Shown piece by piece: positions 27,019 through 35,455 of a DNA stretch of 51,221 nucleotides. Made by a program: the position numbers and the translations under genes. The notes under the pieces were generated by a model that saw only the letters and a program-made list of their open reading frames with translations, ran no database searches and was not told the DNA's origin. Source of the DNA: Ghiorsea sp. GTDB taxonomy: Bacteria > Pseudomonadota > Zetaproteobacteria > Mariprofundales > Mariprofundaceae. The stretch covers positions 1 to 51,221 of the forward strand of contig JAUZSH010000016.1 in the NCBI GenBank assembly GCA_030949605.1. Direction: 5' to 3'. How positions within the stretch are numbered: position 1 is the first letter of the stretch; the number at the start of each line of letters is the position of its first letter.

Positions 27019-27840
27019 TTAGTGAACAGGTAAGTAACCCACTTGTTTCACAATATTTTGCCCTGATTCAGATAATAGAAATTGTACAAAATCTTTGGCA
27101 GCTTTTGAGGCGTTATTGGGCAATAGAATATGCAAACCACGGGCAAGGGGGTAACTATGGTCGCGTACATGTTCAATGCTTGGGGAAATATGTTGACCAT
27201 TCACGATAATATCAATGCCGCGAACTTTATCATTCAACCAAGCATTGGATAACATACCAATGGCGGCATCACTGCGCGAGATAATGGCTTGTTCTTCATT
27301 GTTGGAGCCTGAAATGATGGATGCCCCCTTAGCGCGAGCATGTTTGTCGCCCAAGATGGCTTCGGCAAACACATGCCGTGTGCCCCGTGATGCTTCTTTA
27401 TCAATGACGACAATACGTGCATCCAAGCCGCCGACATCTTTCCAATTGCGAATGTTGCCACGGTAAATATCAGCAATTTGTTGCACGCTGAGGGCATGAA
27501 CACCGCTTTCATATACAGCTTTAGAAATCGCAATAGCCACAGCATCTGCAGCAATAATAATATTATCAACTTTACCTTTTAACTTGGCTTGTTCTTCTTG
27601 GGTGGTCTGACGCGAAGCCATGCCGATGTGGGCAGTGCCTTGAATCACCGAGGCAATACCTACGCCTGAGCCGCCACCTGATACGGTGATTGTAATATCG
27701 GGGTGTTGAGCATGAAATAATGCTGCTGCCTGTGAAATGACGGGTAATACGGTAGTTGAGCCGACAACACTGATACGCTGGGCGGCTACTAATGGTGTGC
27801 TCAAGCAGCAGAAGATTAAAAGTAATGGTAGTTTAAACAT
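27019..27840 (-). CDS. pstS: PstS-family phosphate-binding periplasmic protein
   Basis: 273 residues from the ATG at 27840, which has AAGGAGT six bases upstream (a longer frame to 27930 lacks one). A signal peptide (about 1-19, ending LVAAQ) precedes the PstS motif VVGSTTVLP and the phosphate-loop SGGGSGVGI; DKEASRGTRHVF is the second binding segment. First gene of the pst operon; phoU and phoBR are not in the window. Confidence 0.92.
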   Translation of the reverse strand: MFKLPLLLIFCCLSTPLVAAQRISVVGSTTVLPVISQAAALFHAQHPDITITVSGGGSGVGIASVIQGTAHIGMASRQTTQEEQAKLKGKVDNIIIAADAVAIAISKAVYESGVHALSVQQIADIYRGNIRNWKDVGGLDARIVVIDKEASRGTRHVFAEAILGDKHARAKGASIISGSNNEEQAIISRSDAAIGMLSNAWLNDKVRGIDIIVNGQHISPSIEHVRDHSYPLARGLHILLPNNASKAAKDFVQFLLSESGQNIVKQVGYLPVH

Positions 27841-27968
27841 GAAGTGACTCCTTGGTGTATCATTACCGAGTTTAAGTCGATTGCAAGTTGAAATGCTTAC
27901 AAAACCTTTGTGGCGCAATGTTTTTTGCAAGTGGCTCGAAGGACTATTTCCAATGTTTTAACCTGATT

Positions 27969-27984
27969 TGTCATGGTGATGACA
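27969..27984. promoter_or_regulatory. TGTCAT palindrome between pstS and the OlsF-like gene
   Basis: TGTCAT-GGTG-ATGACA is a perfect 6 bp inverted repeat in the divergent spacer. TGTCAT is also the core of the Pho-box half-site, but Pho boxes are direct repeats 11 bp apart, so this could be a PhoB-related or an unrelated operator. Confidence 0.3.
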
Positions 27985-28030
27985 CAATACATAGCTAACA
28001 TGGTTTTGCGGTATCAACACGGAGGTGATG

Positions 28031-29746
28031 ATGTTGAATGTTGACCAAGTTGTAGCAAAGAATTTCCCTAAAGTTGCAGCCAATTCATGGTTATTTTCTA
28101 GACCTGTGAAGTCTGCATTGCGTATGCTGTTTCATGAGCGTGAGTTACAAAAGTTTCAGGCGCAATATCCCCATTTAGAGGGCATTGATTTTGTCGAACA
28201 AATACTGGAACACTTTGACTTCTCTTATACCATCAATGCCAAAGAATTGGAGCGAATCCCAAGCACGGGTCGGGTTGTGATTGTGGCGAACCATCCTTTA
28301 GGCACCTTAGATGCCGCCGTATTACTCAAGCTTGTGGGGCAGGTGCGAACGGACGTGAAGGCAGTTGCCAACCAAGTGTTATCCAGCATTAAACCGATTC
28401 ATAGCTTGCTTTTGCCTGTCGATAATATGGGTGGCAATACCAAACCTTCGCAGCTTAAAGCGGTGTATCAACATTTGCAGCATGAGGGTGCAGTGATTAT
28501 TTTCCCTGCGGGTGAGGTATCACGTTTGGGTGCATCTGGCATCAAAGATGGCAAATGGAATAAAGGATTTTTGCAGATTGCCAGTGCCAGCCGCTCACCG
28601 ATATTGCCGATTTATGTTAATGGCAGAAATTCCGCCTTTTTTTACGCGCTATCGTGGTTAGCACGTCCGCTTTCAACATTGTGGCTGGTGCGCGAGATGT
28701 ATAAACAAGCCAAACGCTCGGTTGCCGTATCGATTGGTAAAACGATTGCTGTGGAAAGCTATCAGGGGATTCCGCTGCCTGCTGAAGCCAAAGCCAAGTT
28801 GATGAAAAAACATTTGTATCGTTTGGGTAGCTTGAAAGCACCGCTTTTTGCAACCCTTTCCCCAACGGCTCACCCTGAAAAACGGCAAGCGTTACGCCAA
28901 GATTTACAAGCTTGTGAACTGTTAGGACAAACCCAAGATGGGAAACAAATTTATTTGGCGAAGTATCAAGCCGATAGCAGTTTGATGCGTGAAATTGGTC
29001 GCTTGCGTGAGATCGCATTTCGCGCAGTGGGAGAAGGCACAGGTTCGCGCCGTGATGTTGATAAATATGATAGCCATTGCTTTCAGTTGGTTTTGTGGGA
29101 TGACCAAGACTTGGAAATTGTTGGTGCCTATCGTTTGTGTAAAATACAACAGGTTGTGCAAGCTAGCGCAGAGCTTACCCCATTATACAGCCAAATACTG
29201 TTTGATTTTTCGCCCGCCATGGACAATATCATGACGCAAGGCTTAGAGCTGGGGCGAAGTTTTGTCCAACCGCGCTATTGGGGTAGAAGAAGCTTGGATT
29301 ATTTGTGGTATGGTATTGGTGCATTCTTACGTCAAAACCCTGAATACCGTTATTTATTGGGACCTGTATCATTGAGCGACCATTATCCAACTGCGGCAAA
29401 AGATTTGTTGGTTTATTTTTATAGCCTTTATTTTGGTGATAAAGATTGCAAGGTGCGAGCCAAGTTGCCTTACCGACTTACATCCCATACGCGTGAAGCA
29501 CTGGCGAAACAGTTTACAGGGCAGGATTACAAACAAGATTTTATGCACTTAAAATCAAGCCTGAAACACATGGGTTGCACTGTGCCAACATTGTATAAAC
29601 AATATACGGAAATCTGTAAGCCTGAAGGGGTTTCGTTTTTAGATTTTAATATTGACCCAGAGTTTGCCAATTGTATTGATGGGTTGGTGGTAGTGGATTT
29701 AACTCAGTTGCATGAAAAAACACGCAAACGGTATATTGAGTGGTAA
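28031..29746 (+). CDS. Bifunctional acyltransferase, OlsF-like (ornithine lipid synthesis)
   Basis: 571 residues from the ATG at 28031 (GGAGG five bases upstream; GTG and ATG codons at 28025/28028 are alternatives). The N-terminal half is a PlsC-type acyltransferase with the NHPLGTLDA box (about 87-95) and FPAGEVSRLG (about 163-172). The C-terminal half is an OlsB/Acetyltransf_5-type N-acyltransferase with REIAFRAVGEGTGSRRDVDKYD, ELGRSFVQPRYWGRRSLDYLW and a GPVSLS..Y block. In OlsF enzymes the C-terminal domain acylates ornithine and the N-terminal one adds the second chain. Its place beside pst fits membrane lipid replacement when phosphate is scarce. A simple lysophospholipid acyltransferase fusion is the alternative. 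Confidence 0.8.
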   Translation: MLNVDQVVAKNFPKVAANSWLFSRPVKSALRMLFHERELQKFQAQYPHLEGIDFVEQILEHFDFSYTINAKELERIPSTGRVVIVANHPLGTLDAAVLLKLVGQVRTDVKAVANQVLSSIKPIHSLLLPVDNMGGNTKPSQLKAVYQHLQHEGAVIIFPAGEVSRLGASGIKDGKWNKGFLQIASASRSPILPIYVNGRNSAFFYALSWLARPLSTLWLVREMYKQAKRSVAVSIGKTIAVESYQGIPLPAEAKAKLMKKHLYRLGSLKAPLFATLSPTAHPEKRQALRQDLQACELLGQTQDGKQIYLAKYQADSSLMREIGRLREIAFRAVGEGTGSRRDVDKYDSHCFQLVLWDDQDLEIVGAYRLCKIQQVVQASAELTPLYSQILFDFSPAMDNIMTQGLELGRSFVQPRYWGRRSLDYLWYGIGAFLRQNPEYRYLLGPVSLSDHYPTAAKDLLVYFYSLYFGDKDCKVRAKLPYRLTSHTREALAKQFTGQDYKQDFMHLKSSLKHMGCTVPTLYKQYTEICKPEGVSFLDFNIDPEFANCIDGLVVVDLTQLHEKTRKRYIEW

Positions 29747-29838
29747 GTGAAATAATTGTCTTTCACATTGACTTTTTTTGGATAAAACACAGGTTTGTTG
29801 CGCATTGAAAAACAGGCAAGTAAAAAGGGTGCGTGATT

Positions 29839-30558
29839 ATGGGCAGAGCTTACCAAAATAAAAAAGAAGATATGGCGAAAACCGCAGGCATGAAGACCAA
29901 GGTTTACTCTAAATATGGTCGTGAGATTTATGTATGTGCCAAAAGTGGCGGTATTGACCCTGATGGAAATTTATCACTGCGACGTTTGATTGATAATGCT
30001 AAAAAAGATCAAGTACCTGCACATGTGATTAAAAATGCTTTGGATAAAGCTGAAGGTGGGGCAGGTGAAGATTTCCAGCCAGCACGCTATGAAGGTTTTG
30101 GGCCAGGTGGTTGCATGGTGATTGTGGACTGTTTAACAGATAACCCTAACCGTACGTTTGCTGATGTGCGTAATTGTTTTACAAAAAATGCTTCTAAACT
30201 GGGCGGGCCAGGGGCTGTTGCCCATATGTTTGACCATGTGGCAGTGTTTGTGTTCAAAGGTGATGATGAAGATGCAGTGCTAGAAGCTTTGATGATGGCA
30301 GATGTGGATGTGCAAGATATTGAGCTTGAAGATGGTATGATAACGGTGCTTGCCCCCAACACTGAATTTTTCAAGGTGAAAACGGCGTTGGAAGAAGCAT
30401 ATTCAGGGATTACATTTGAGGTAGATGATATTTCGTATGAGCCGCAAAATTTATGCGCCATTTCAGGCGATGATATTGAAAACTTTAACGGGCTAGTTGC
30501 AGCACTTAATGATTGTGATGATGTGCAAAAAGTATATCACAATGCAGATGTGGTTTAA
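29839..30558 (+). CDS. YebC/PmpR family protein, YeeN-type
   Basis: 239 residues from the ATG at 29839 ([16 protein letters not shown]). The family signature is complete: [14 protein letters not shown], then [47 protein letters not shown] and a C-terminal [12 protein letters not shown]. The MGRAYQ start and EIY segment are closer to E. coli YeeN than YebC. YebC proteins act as DNA-binding regulators and as translation factors at polyproline stalls. The stop codon overlaps that of the convergent thiE-like gene. Confidence 0.92.
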   Translation: MGRAYQNKKEDMAKTAGMKTKVYSKYGREIYVCAKSGGIDPDGNLSLRRLIDNAKKDQVPAHVIKNALDKAEGGAGEDFQPARYEGFGPGGCMVIVDCLTDNPNRTFADVRNCFTKNASKLGGPGAVAHMFDHVAVFVFKGDDEDAVLEALMMADVDVQDIELEDGMITVLAPNTEFFKVKTALEEAYSGITFEVDDISYEPQNLCAISGDDIENFNGLVAALNDCDDVQKVYHNADVV

Positions 30559-31196
30559 GGAAACGCTGATTCAAGTAGATGTTGAGCAGCTTTTTTTGGG
30601 TTTTGGGCATTGAGTATGCTACCCATGGTGGCAACACCGTGACCTTGCAATAAAGGCATAACATCAGCCTCTATGCCGCCCAGAGCAAGCACAGGTATGT
30701 TAACGGTTGCTGCAATATCGAAGAATTTCTTTGCGCCCAATGATGGTGCGCCTGGATGGCTTTGGGTTGGGAACACTGGGGATAAAAAGCAAAAGTCTGC
30801 ACCTTGTTGTGCCGCTTGTTTTAGTTCATCAGCAGCATGGCATGAAGCTGAAAGCATAAAACCATTCCCCAACCATGATTTTATCTGGCTGATTTCAGAA
30901 ATGGACTTGGCATCCACATGGACACCATCAGCACCCACAGCCTTGGCAACATCGGCCTGACTATGAATCATCAAACGCGTACCATGATGTTTCGTGGTCA
31001 CGCGCAGCTTCGAAGCTAAACTTAAAAGTTTTGCAGAATCCAAGTCTTTCTCACGCAAAACAACGGTATCTACACCACCTTGGATGGCTTGCTCGATGCA
31101 GCTCAACATAACATCTGGCGAATCAAAGCGTTTGCTATCTGTGAGCAGCAACAGCTTAATAGGTGGAAATATGCTCACCAGCTTTTGATAATCCAC
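30555..31196 (-). CDS. ThiE/TenI family protein (thiamine phosphate synthase-like)
   Basis: 213 residues from a GTG at 31196; a second GTG at 31178 overlaps the upstream stop as GTGA and may be the true start. A TIM barrel with [22 protein letters not shown], the [16 protein letters not shown] loop and ALGGIEADV near the end. ThiE joins the pyrimidine and thiazole precursors of thiamine. The usual N-D-R motif of ThiE is HSQ here and the loop has SHPGAP, as in TenI or MutT-fused homologues, so substrate is uncertain. Last of a five-gene minus-strand cluster. No TPP riboswitch seen. Confidence 0.75.
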   Translation of the reverse strand: MDYQKLVSIFPPIKLLLLTDSKRFDSPDVMLSCIEQAIQGGVDTVVLREKDLDSAKLLSLASKLRVTTKHHGTRLMIHSQADVAKAVGADGVHVDAKSISEISQIKSWLGNGFMLSASCHAADELKQAAQQGADFCFLSPVFPTQSHPGAPSLGAKKFFDIAATVNIPVLALGGIEADVMPLLQGHGVATMGSILNAQNPKKAAQHLLESAFP

Positions 31197-31492
31197 ATCG
31201 GTGGAGAAGGCTTTTTATTGCCAGCGACACGCTGCTCAAATGTGCCGTTTCCTTCATTATCATACAAATAATAAGGTGGAAAATCACCAGCAGGTTGAAC
31301 TTTAATCATCCAAACTTTACCATCAGAGCGGTATTCAGTAATGGTTGCACCATCATTTTGATGGATATAGGTACGCACTTGAACTTGTTCTTGGTTAACT
31401 TTGGGGCCTAACTCTTCGCGTAAATCAATGTTTTCAGCATTCGCGGGTATCGCGCATAAAAGTATAGAGTATAATAAAAGTTTAAACTTCAT
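31175..31492 (-). CDS. DUF2782 family periplasmic protein
   Basis: 105 residues with a signal peptide (about 1-19, IPANAEN) and a small domain containing TITEYRSDGKVWMIKVQPAGDF, PPYYLYDNEGNG and [11 protein letters not shown], which is the DUF2782 pattern. Function of the family is not known. It overlaps the Dabb gene upstream and the thiE-like gene downstream, so the three are cotranscribed. Confidence 0.8.
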   Translation of the reverse strand: MKFKLLLYSILLCAIPANAENIDLREELGPKVNQEQVQVRTYIHQNDGATITEYRSDGKVWMIKVQPAGDFPPYYLYDNEGNGTFEQRVAGNKKPSPPMWIIKSW

Positions 31493-31763
31493 AATCCACC
31501 ACCTTGCGCGATGTTGTCACACGTTGCATCATCGGAATCACAGCTTGATGTTCGGGATGTTTGACGTAGGCATCCAAATCATTGCGATTGGCGAATGTCG
31601 AATACAATATGACATCAGCCGAAGCATCAGTGTTGCTAAAATCAATGCCTACTTCAATATCAATGATGCTTGGTACTTTGTCTTTGAGTCCTTCCAATGT
31701 TGTTTTGACCAGTGTGGCATCAGCTTTGTTTTCTAATGTCCACATGACGATATGTTTTATCAT
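31482..31763 (-). CDS. Dabb (stress-responsive A/B barrel) domain protein
   Basis: 93 residues covering one whole Dabb domain: MIKHIVMWTLE at the start, a VPSIIDIEVGIDF strand and LDAYVKHPEHQAVIPMM helix. Such dimeric barrels are found in stress-induced proteins and small enzymes; the substrate is unknown. AGGAT lies seven bases before the ATG. It sits nine bases after the Rieske gene. Confidence 0.85.
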   Translation of the reverse strand: MIKHIVMWTLENKADATLVKTTLEGLKDKVPSIIDIEVGIDFSNTDASADVILYSTFANRNDLDAYVKHPEHQAVIPMMQRVTTSRKVVDYEV

Positions 31764-31772
31764 GATTATATC

Positions 31773-32087
31773 CTAGTTATCAATATCAATTTGTATGATG
31801 CCGTTTTGTTCACGTACTGCAAAGACTTCAATAGCTTCATAAGCTGGAGGGGTTAAAGCTTTTCCGTTTAAAATACAGAAGCGTGCACCGTGTCTTGGGC
31901 AAATGATTTCATCACCACCCCATTCACCACTGGCAAGCTCACCATTATCGTGAGAACATCGGTCTTCAATAGCGTATAAACCTTGACTAAGGTGAAAAAT
32001 AGCCACCTTTCCTGCATCCGTATCAACTACCATACGTTCGCCCATCGGCAAACGCTCGGCACTACAAATATCAACCCATTCAGCCAT
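31773..32087 (-). CDS. Rieske [2Fe-2S] ferredoxin-type protein
   Basis: 104 residues from the ATG at 32087 (MAEWVDICSAERL), whose first bases overlap the upstream stop as TAATG. The Rieske cluster ligands are complete: C-S-H (CSHDNGEL) and CPRHGARF. It resembles the small ferredoxin components (NirD or BphF type) that shuttle electrons. There is no oxygenase next to it, so its partner is unknown. Confidence 0.9.
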   Translation of the reverse strand: MAEWVDICSAERLPMGERMVVDTDAGKVAIFHLSQGLYAIEDRCSHDNGELASGEWGGDEIICPRHGARFCILNGKALTPPAYEAIEVFAVREQNGIIQIDIDN

Positions 32088-32371
32088 TATAAAGCTCCAT
32101 CTAAAAAAATAATTTCTTCCCAAATAGCCGTTGGTTTACCATCATTATTACGAAAGCGAAGGCGTTGTTGTTTGGGAACCATACGGTGTGCGCGACCATA
32201 ACAATCGTCTTGTACAGCATCATTGCTATGAGAAGAGAGGATAAGCATATTGTCTTCAATCAAGATGTCGGATATGCAATACTCTTCACCCAAATAACGT
32301 ACTTTTCGACTCAGAAGGTTGCGAAGTTTATCGGGATTTGAAAAGAGTGCTTGCAATTGTTGATGACTCAT
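32087..32371 (-). CDS. Hypothetical protein, first gene of the Rieske-Dabb-DUF2782-thiE cluster
   Basis: 94 residues from the ATG at 32371 (MSHQQLQALFSNPDKL), chosen for its GAGGAGA site six bases upstream. It contains a KVRYLGEEYCISDILIEDNMLILSS strand-rich section and ends RFRNNDGKPTAIWEEIIFLDG. No signal peptide or membrane segment. I do not recognise the family; its coupling to a Rieske protein is the only clue. Confidence 0.7.
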   Translation of the reverse strand: MSHQQLQALFSNPDKLRNLLSRKVRYLGEEYCISDILIEDNMLILSSHSNDAVQDDCYGRAHRMVPKQQRLRFRNNDGKPTAIWEEIIFLDGAL

Positions 32372-32460
32372 ACGTATTCTCCTCGAATAATGCTTAAGCG
32401 AGTTTATGTAGTATGATGGCAAGCGTCAAATGCTTGCATCCTTTGTAAGGGGTTGGATGG

Positions 32461-33543
32461 ATGGATATAACGCAATGGTCAGGACTTTTTGGTGGTGCAT
32501 GGGGGCAATGGCTTACTGCGATAGGTATTCTTTTTGTGACGGTAGTGCTACGTCGTTATTTGATTTCTTTTTTACACCACTTAACTCAAAACTTAACCAA
32601 GCGAACCAAAACAACTTTAGATGATGCATTATTAGAAGCTGCTGAAAAACCGTTAAGTTGGTTGATTTTATTGATGGGTATCTGGGCTGCGGTGATGGTG
32701 ATTAAACCAACATCAGAAGTGTTACCTTTATTGGATATCATCGAACGTATGGGGCGCATGGCTAGTATTATGTTGATGGCTTGGTTTTTGTGGCGTTTAA
32801 TTGATGGTTTAGCTGTTTATGCATCTGCCCAAGCTAAGGAAACAGACTCACCTTTAGATGACCAACTTGTACCGTTCATTTCCAAAACATTGAAGCTTTT
32901 TCTGGTGGTTACAGGTATTTTGGTGGTGGCGCAAAACATGGGTTACTCCATATCAGGTTTGATTGCCTCGTTGGGTATTGGTGGTATTGCCGTTGCGATG
33001 GCAGCCAAAGATACGATTGCCAACTTATTTGGCTCAATCATGCTCTTGATTGATCGTCCATTTGTGGTGGGAGATTGGATTAAAACATCCAAATTTGAGG
33101 GTGTGGTTGAAGAAATTGGATTTAGGTCAACGCGTATTCGCACGTTTGCACAAACCTTGGTTAATGTGCCGAACTCAATGCTTGCCAATATGGTGATTGA
33201 CAACATTGATGCTCGCTCCAAACGAAGAATTAAGATGCGTATTGGTATAACATATGCGACGTCGACTGAGAAAATGCAGCAGGCTGTGACGGGTATTGAA
33301 CAGATTTTAAAGAAACATCCAGGTGTTGATCAAGATTTCTCACTTGTGAAGTTTGATAACTTTGATGATTCAGCACTTTCTATTTTCTTATACTATTTTA
33401 GTAAAGATAAAAACTGGGCTGTTTACCTGCAAGTTCGCCAAGAGGTTAATATGCAAATTATGCAATTATTGGAATCGCTGGCATTGGAATTTGCATTTCC
33501 AAGCCAGTCACTTTATATTGAACACATGCCTGAGCAAGCATGA
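32461..33543 (+). CDS. MscS-family mechanosensitive channel
   Basis: 360 residues: four hydrophobic helices, the last being the pore helix GLIASLGIGGIAVAMAAKDT, which carries the Gly/Ala packing pattern of MscS TM3. The beta domain follows with LFGSIMLLIDRPFVVGDWI and VNVPNSMLAN. It opens on membrane tension to release solutes. The stop overlaps the start of the next gene (ATGA). Confidence 0.92.
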   Translation: MDITQWSGLFGGAWGQWLTAIGILFVTVVLRRYLISFLHHLTQNLTKRTKTTLDDALLEAAEKPLSWLILLMGIWAAVMVIKPTSEVLPLLDIIERMGRMASIMLMAWFLWRLIDGLAVYASAQAKETDSPLDDQLVPFISKTLKLFLVVTGILVVAQNMGYSISGLIASLGIGGIAVAMAAKDTIANLFGSIMLLIDRPFVVGDWIKTSKFEGVVEEIGFRSTRIRTFAQTLVNVPNSMLANMVIDNIDARSKRRIKMRIGITYATSTEKMQQAVTGIEQILKKHPGVDQDFSLVKFDNFDDSALSIFLYYFSKDKNWAVYLQVRQEVNMQIMQLLESLALEFAFPSQSLYIEHMPEQA

Positions 33544-33899
33544 GTGTGATGTTATTCAAACTTCGTCGCGTAGAAGAGGATGAAGCTGAAGAAATTCGTG
33601 CATTGCTTGATGCACATCATTTTGAATACTACGAGACCGATAACGGTCGCTGGGGTTTGGGATATGCGGCGATTTGGTTGCATGACAACCAACGCTTTGA
33701 AGAGGGAACGGCATTGATTGCTGAATATCAGCAACAACGCTTTGAAAAAGCGCGGGCTGCATACCTTGCATTATGCGAGGAGGGTAAGCAGCCAACCTTA
33801 TGGACGATGATTCAAGATCGACCTGCTCAAATGCTTCTTGCTTTATTTGCTATGGTTGTCGTTATCTTGTTTGCTTTATCACCTTTTGTATTTTTGTGA
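33540..33899 (+). CDS. DUF6164-type membrane protein
   Basis: 119 residues: a soluble start (MLFKLRRVEEDEAEEIRALL), a YYETDNGRWGLGYAAIWL block and one C-terminal membrane helix (about 97-118). The pattern fits DUF6164, a family of unknown function often beside mscS or apaG. It is coupled to mscS by a four-base overlap and lies six bases before apaG. Confidence 0.78.
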   Translation: MSVMLFKLRRVEEDEAEEIRALLDAHHFEYYETDNGRWGLGYAAIWLHDNQRFEEGTALIAEYQQQRFEKARAAYLALCEEGKQPTLWTMIQDRPAQMLLALFAMVVVILFALSPFVFL

Positions 33900-33905
33900 G
33901 TTGAA

Positions 33906-34271
33906 ATGAAAAATAAAATTATTGTTAGTGTCAAAACCGAATATTTAAAAGAACAATCGCGAATGGGTGAGTATGTGTTCACCTATCACATTTGTATTCG
34001 TAATGTGGGTGAACAAGCTGCAAAGCTATTGTCGCGTAAGTGGTTAATCACGGATGCTGATGGCCATAAAACAGAAGTTCAGGGTTCAGGTGTGATTGGG
34101 GAGCAACCTTTGATTCAACCCCAAGCTGAACATCAATACAGTAGTTTTACGGTGTTTAAAACACCAGTGGGATGCATGCAAGGATCCTATCAAATGCAAG
34201 CGAAAGATGGTACATTGTTTGAAGTGGATGTGCCCATGTTTACGCTTGCTGTGCAACATATATTGCAATAA
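33906..34271 (+). CDS. apaG: ApaG protein
   Basis: 121 residues, the usual ApaG length. The family pattern is clear: VSVKTEYLKEQS, YVFTYHICIRNVGEQAAKLLSRKWLITDADG, the GVIGEQPLI loop and a C-terminal GSYQMQAKDG. ApaG is a small Ig-like domain protein linked to cobalt/magnesium homeostasis; its mechanism is unsettled. Confidence 0.93.
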   Translation: MKNKIIVSVKTEYLKEQSRMGEYVFTYHICIRNVGEQAAKLLSRKWLITDADGHKTEVQGSGVIGEQPLIQPQAEHQYSSFTVFKTPVGCMQGSYQMQAKDGTLFEVDVPMFTLAVQHILQ

Positions 34272-34282
34272 ATGGGTGACTT

Positions 34283-35314
34283 TTAGGCTTCGCCTTTTTG
34301 CCAAGTATACAAGCCATATTTTAAATAACCGCGCACATTATGTAATCGGTAATCCAAGTCTTGCTGAATAGGGATAGTTACACCTTCAAGTTGACTTTCA
34401 ATATATGGTGCGAGTACTGCACCACCACCACCTGTAATCATAATGGCATCGATATCCCAATCATCAGCCCAAGTGGTATTGGCATCAGCAGCAATCGCCG
34501 TGGCCAACTGCTTGAAGGATGCTTCAGACACAGACTTGAGATCATAAGATTTTCCACGAATCTTAATGCTACCTGAATCGACAGCCTCAAATAAACGATA
34601 AATTTCAATATCAATATCACATGCCTCTTTGAGTTTTGTGCTTATTTTAACGAAGGCACGCGAAATACCATTGCGCGTGGTTAAACTGCCGCGTTCAGAA
34701 TAGCGACCCTTATCTGAGATTGTGTAATCTGTGGTACGAAATCCTACATCAATAATACCAATTTTATCTGTGGCGAAGCGTTGATTTTTGGGCATGCCAA
34801 GTGTGCCAAGCAACCTATCCATGACTGTGCCAATAGGTTGCGGTAAGACGCGCACGTCTGTGACGGTGATGGTATAATCAATACGTTGATGATGGGCATC
34901 AATGGCAGTAAACAGGTGTGTCTTTTTCAACATTTCGGCCAGTTCATCTTTGTATTGGCGGTAGTGACCAATGGGTAACCCCACAACCAGTTTAATAGAT
35001 TGTGTTGGCTCATGCACCAGTTTACTTAAAGCAGACAAAGCTAGAACCTGGCTTGATGAAGAAATAAATTGTTTTTGATCTAAAGTGAATGAACGATTAG
35101 AACTTTGACGTTCGGCAAGCTCGCCGACAAAATATGCTGTGTCATCGATTTCAATTTGAATGTGTTCATCGTGGTTGCTTTCGCCCAAGAGTTTCTCTTG
35201 AATTTGTAGGTCAACAGCTTCGCCATATACAGATTTGAAAATGAGAAAATCTTTACCGTCTGTTGCTTTGGTAAAGCCAAAGCCAATATCAATACCTATG
35301 ATTGTTTGCGTCAT
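34283..35314 (-). CDS. ParM/StbA-like bacterial actin (ALP family)
   Basis: 343 residues with the actin ATPase motifs: phosphate-1 IGIDIGFGFTKA at the N-terminus, phosphate-2 IGIIDVGFRTTDYTI (about 188-202) and the adenosine motif MITGGGGAVLAP (about 295-306). The N-terminal half fits the ALP_N type found in ParM, Alp7A and similar plasmid-segregation filaments. Here it stands among chromosomal genes, convergent with apaG. No small DNA-binding partner (ParR) or iteron cluster is next to it. It could be a plasmid or phage relic or a cell-biology actin like MamK. Confidence 0.85.
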   Translation of the reverse strand: MTQTIIGIDIGFGFTKATDGKDFLIFKSVYGEAVDLQIQEKLLGESNHDEHIQIEIDDTAYFVGELAERQSSNRSFTLDQKQFISSSSQVLALSALSKLVHEPTQSIKLVVGLPIGHYRQYKDELAEMLKKTHLFTAIDAHHQRIDYTITVTDVRVLPQPIGTVMDRLLGTLGMPKNQRFATDKIGIIDVGFRTTDYTISDKGRYSERGSLTTRNGISRAFVKISTKLKEACDIDIEIYRLFEAVDSGSIKIRGKSYDLKSVSEASFKQLATAIAADANTTWADDWDIDAIMITGGGGAVLAPYIESQLEGVTIPIQQDLDYRLHNVRGYLKYGLYTWQKGEA

Positions 35315-35410
35315 GTTTAATCCACCTTCATTTTAAACGAATAGACGTAAGGTAGGGGCATGGTGCTTTGTGTCAATTTTACAGTATGTTAGATGTTTTT
35401 TGGAGGCAGC

Positions 35411-35440
35411 GAAAAGAGCCACCACTTACTGGTGACTCTT
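35411..35440 (-). terminator. Rho-independent terminator of the carbonic anhydrase gene
   Basis: On the minus strand a GAGTCACCA / TGGTGGCTC stem (one mismatch) with a GTAAG loop, followed by TTTTC, about 15 bases after the stop. Confidence 0.8.
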
Positions 35441-35455
35441 CTTGAAAAGATGAAA

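Noticed and set aside
27841-28024. Classical Pho box upstream of pstS
   Set aside because: Only an inverted TGTCAT pair is present; no direct CTGTCAT repeats with 11 bp periodicity found by eye.
30540-31500. TPP riboswitch for the thiE-like gene
   Set aside because: No CUGAGA or similar THI-box core upstream of the cluster; the gene is internal to an operon.
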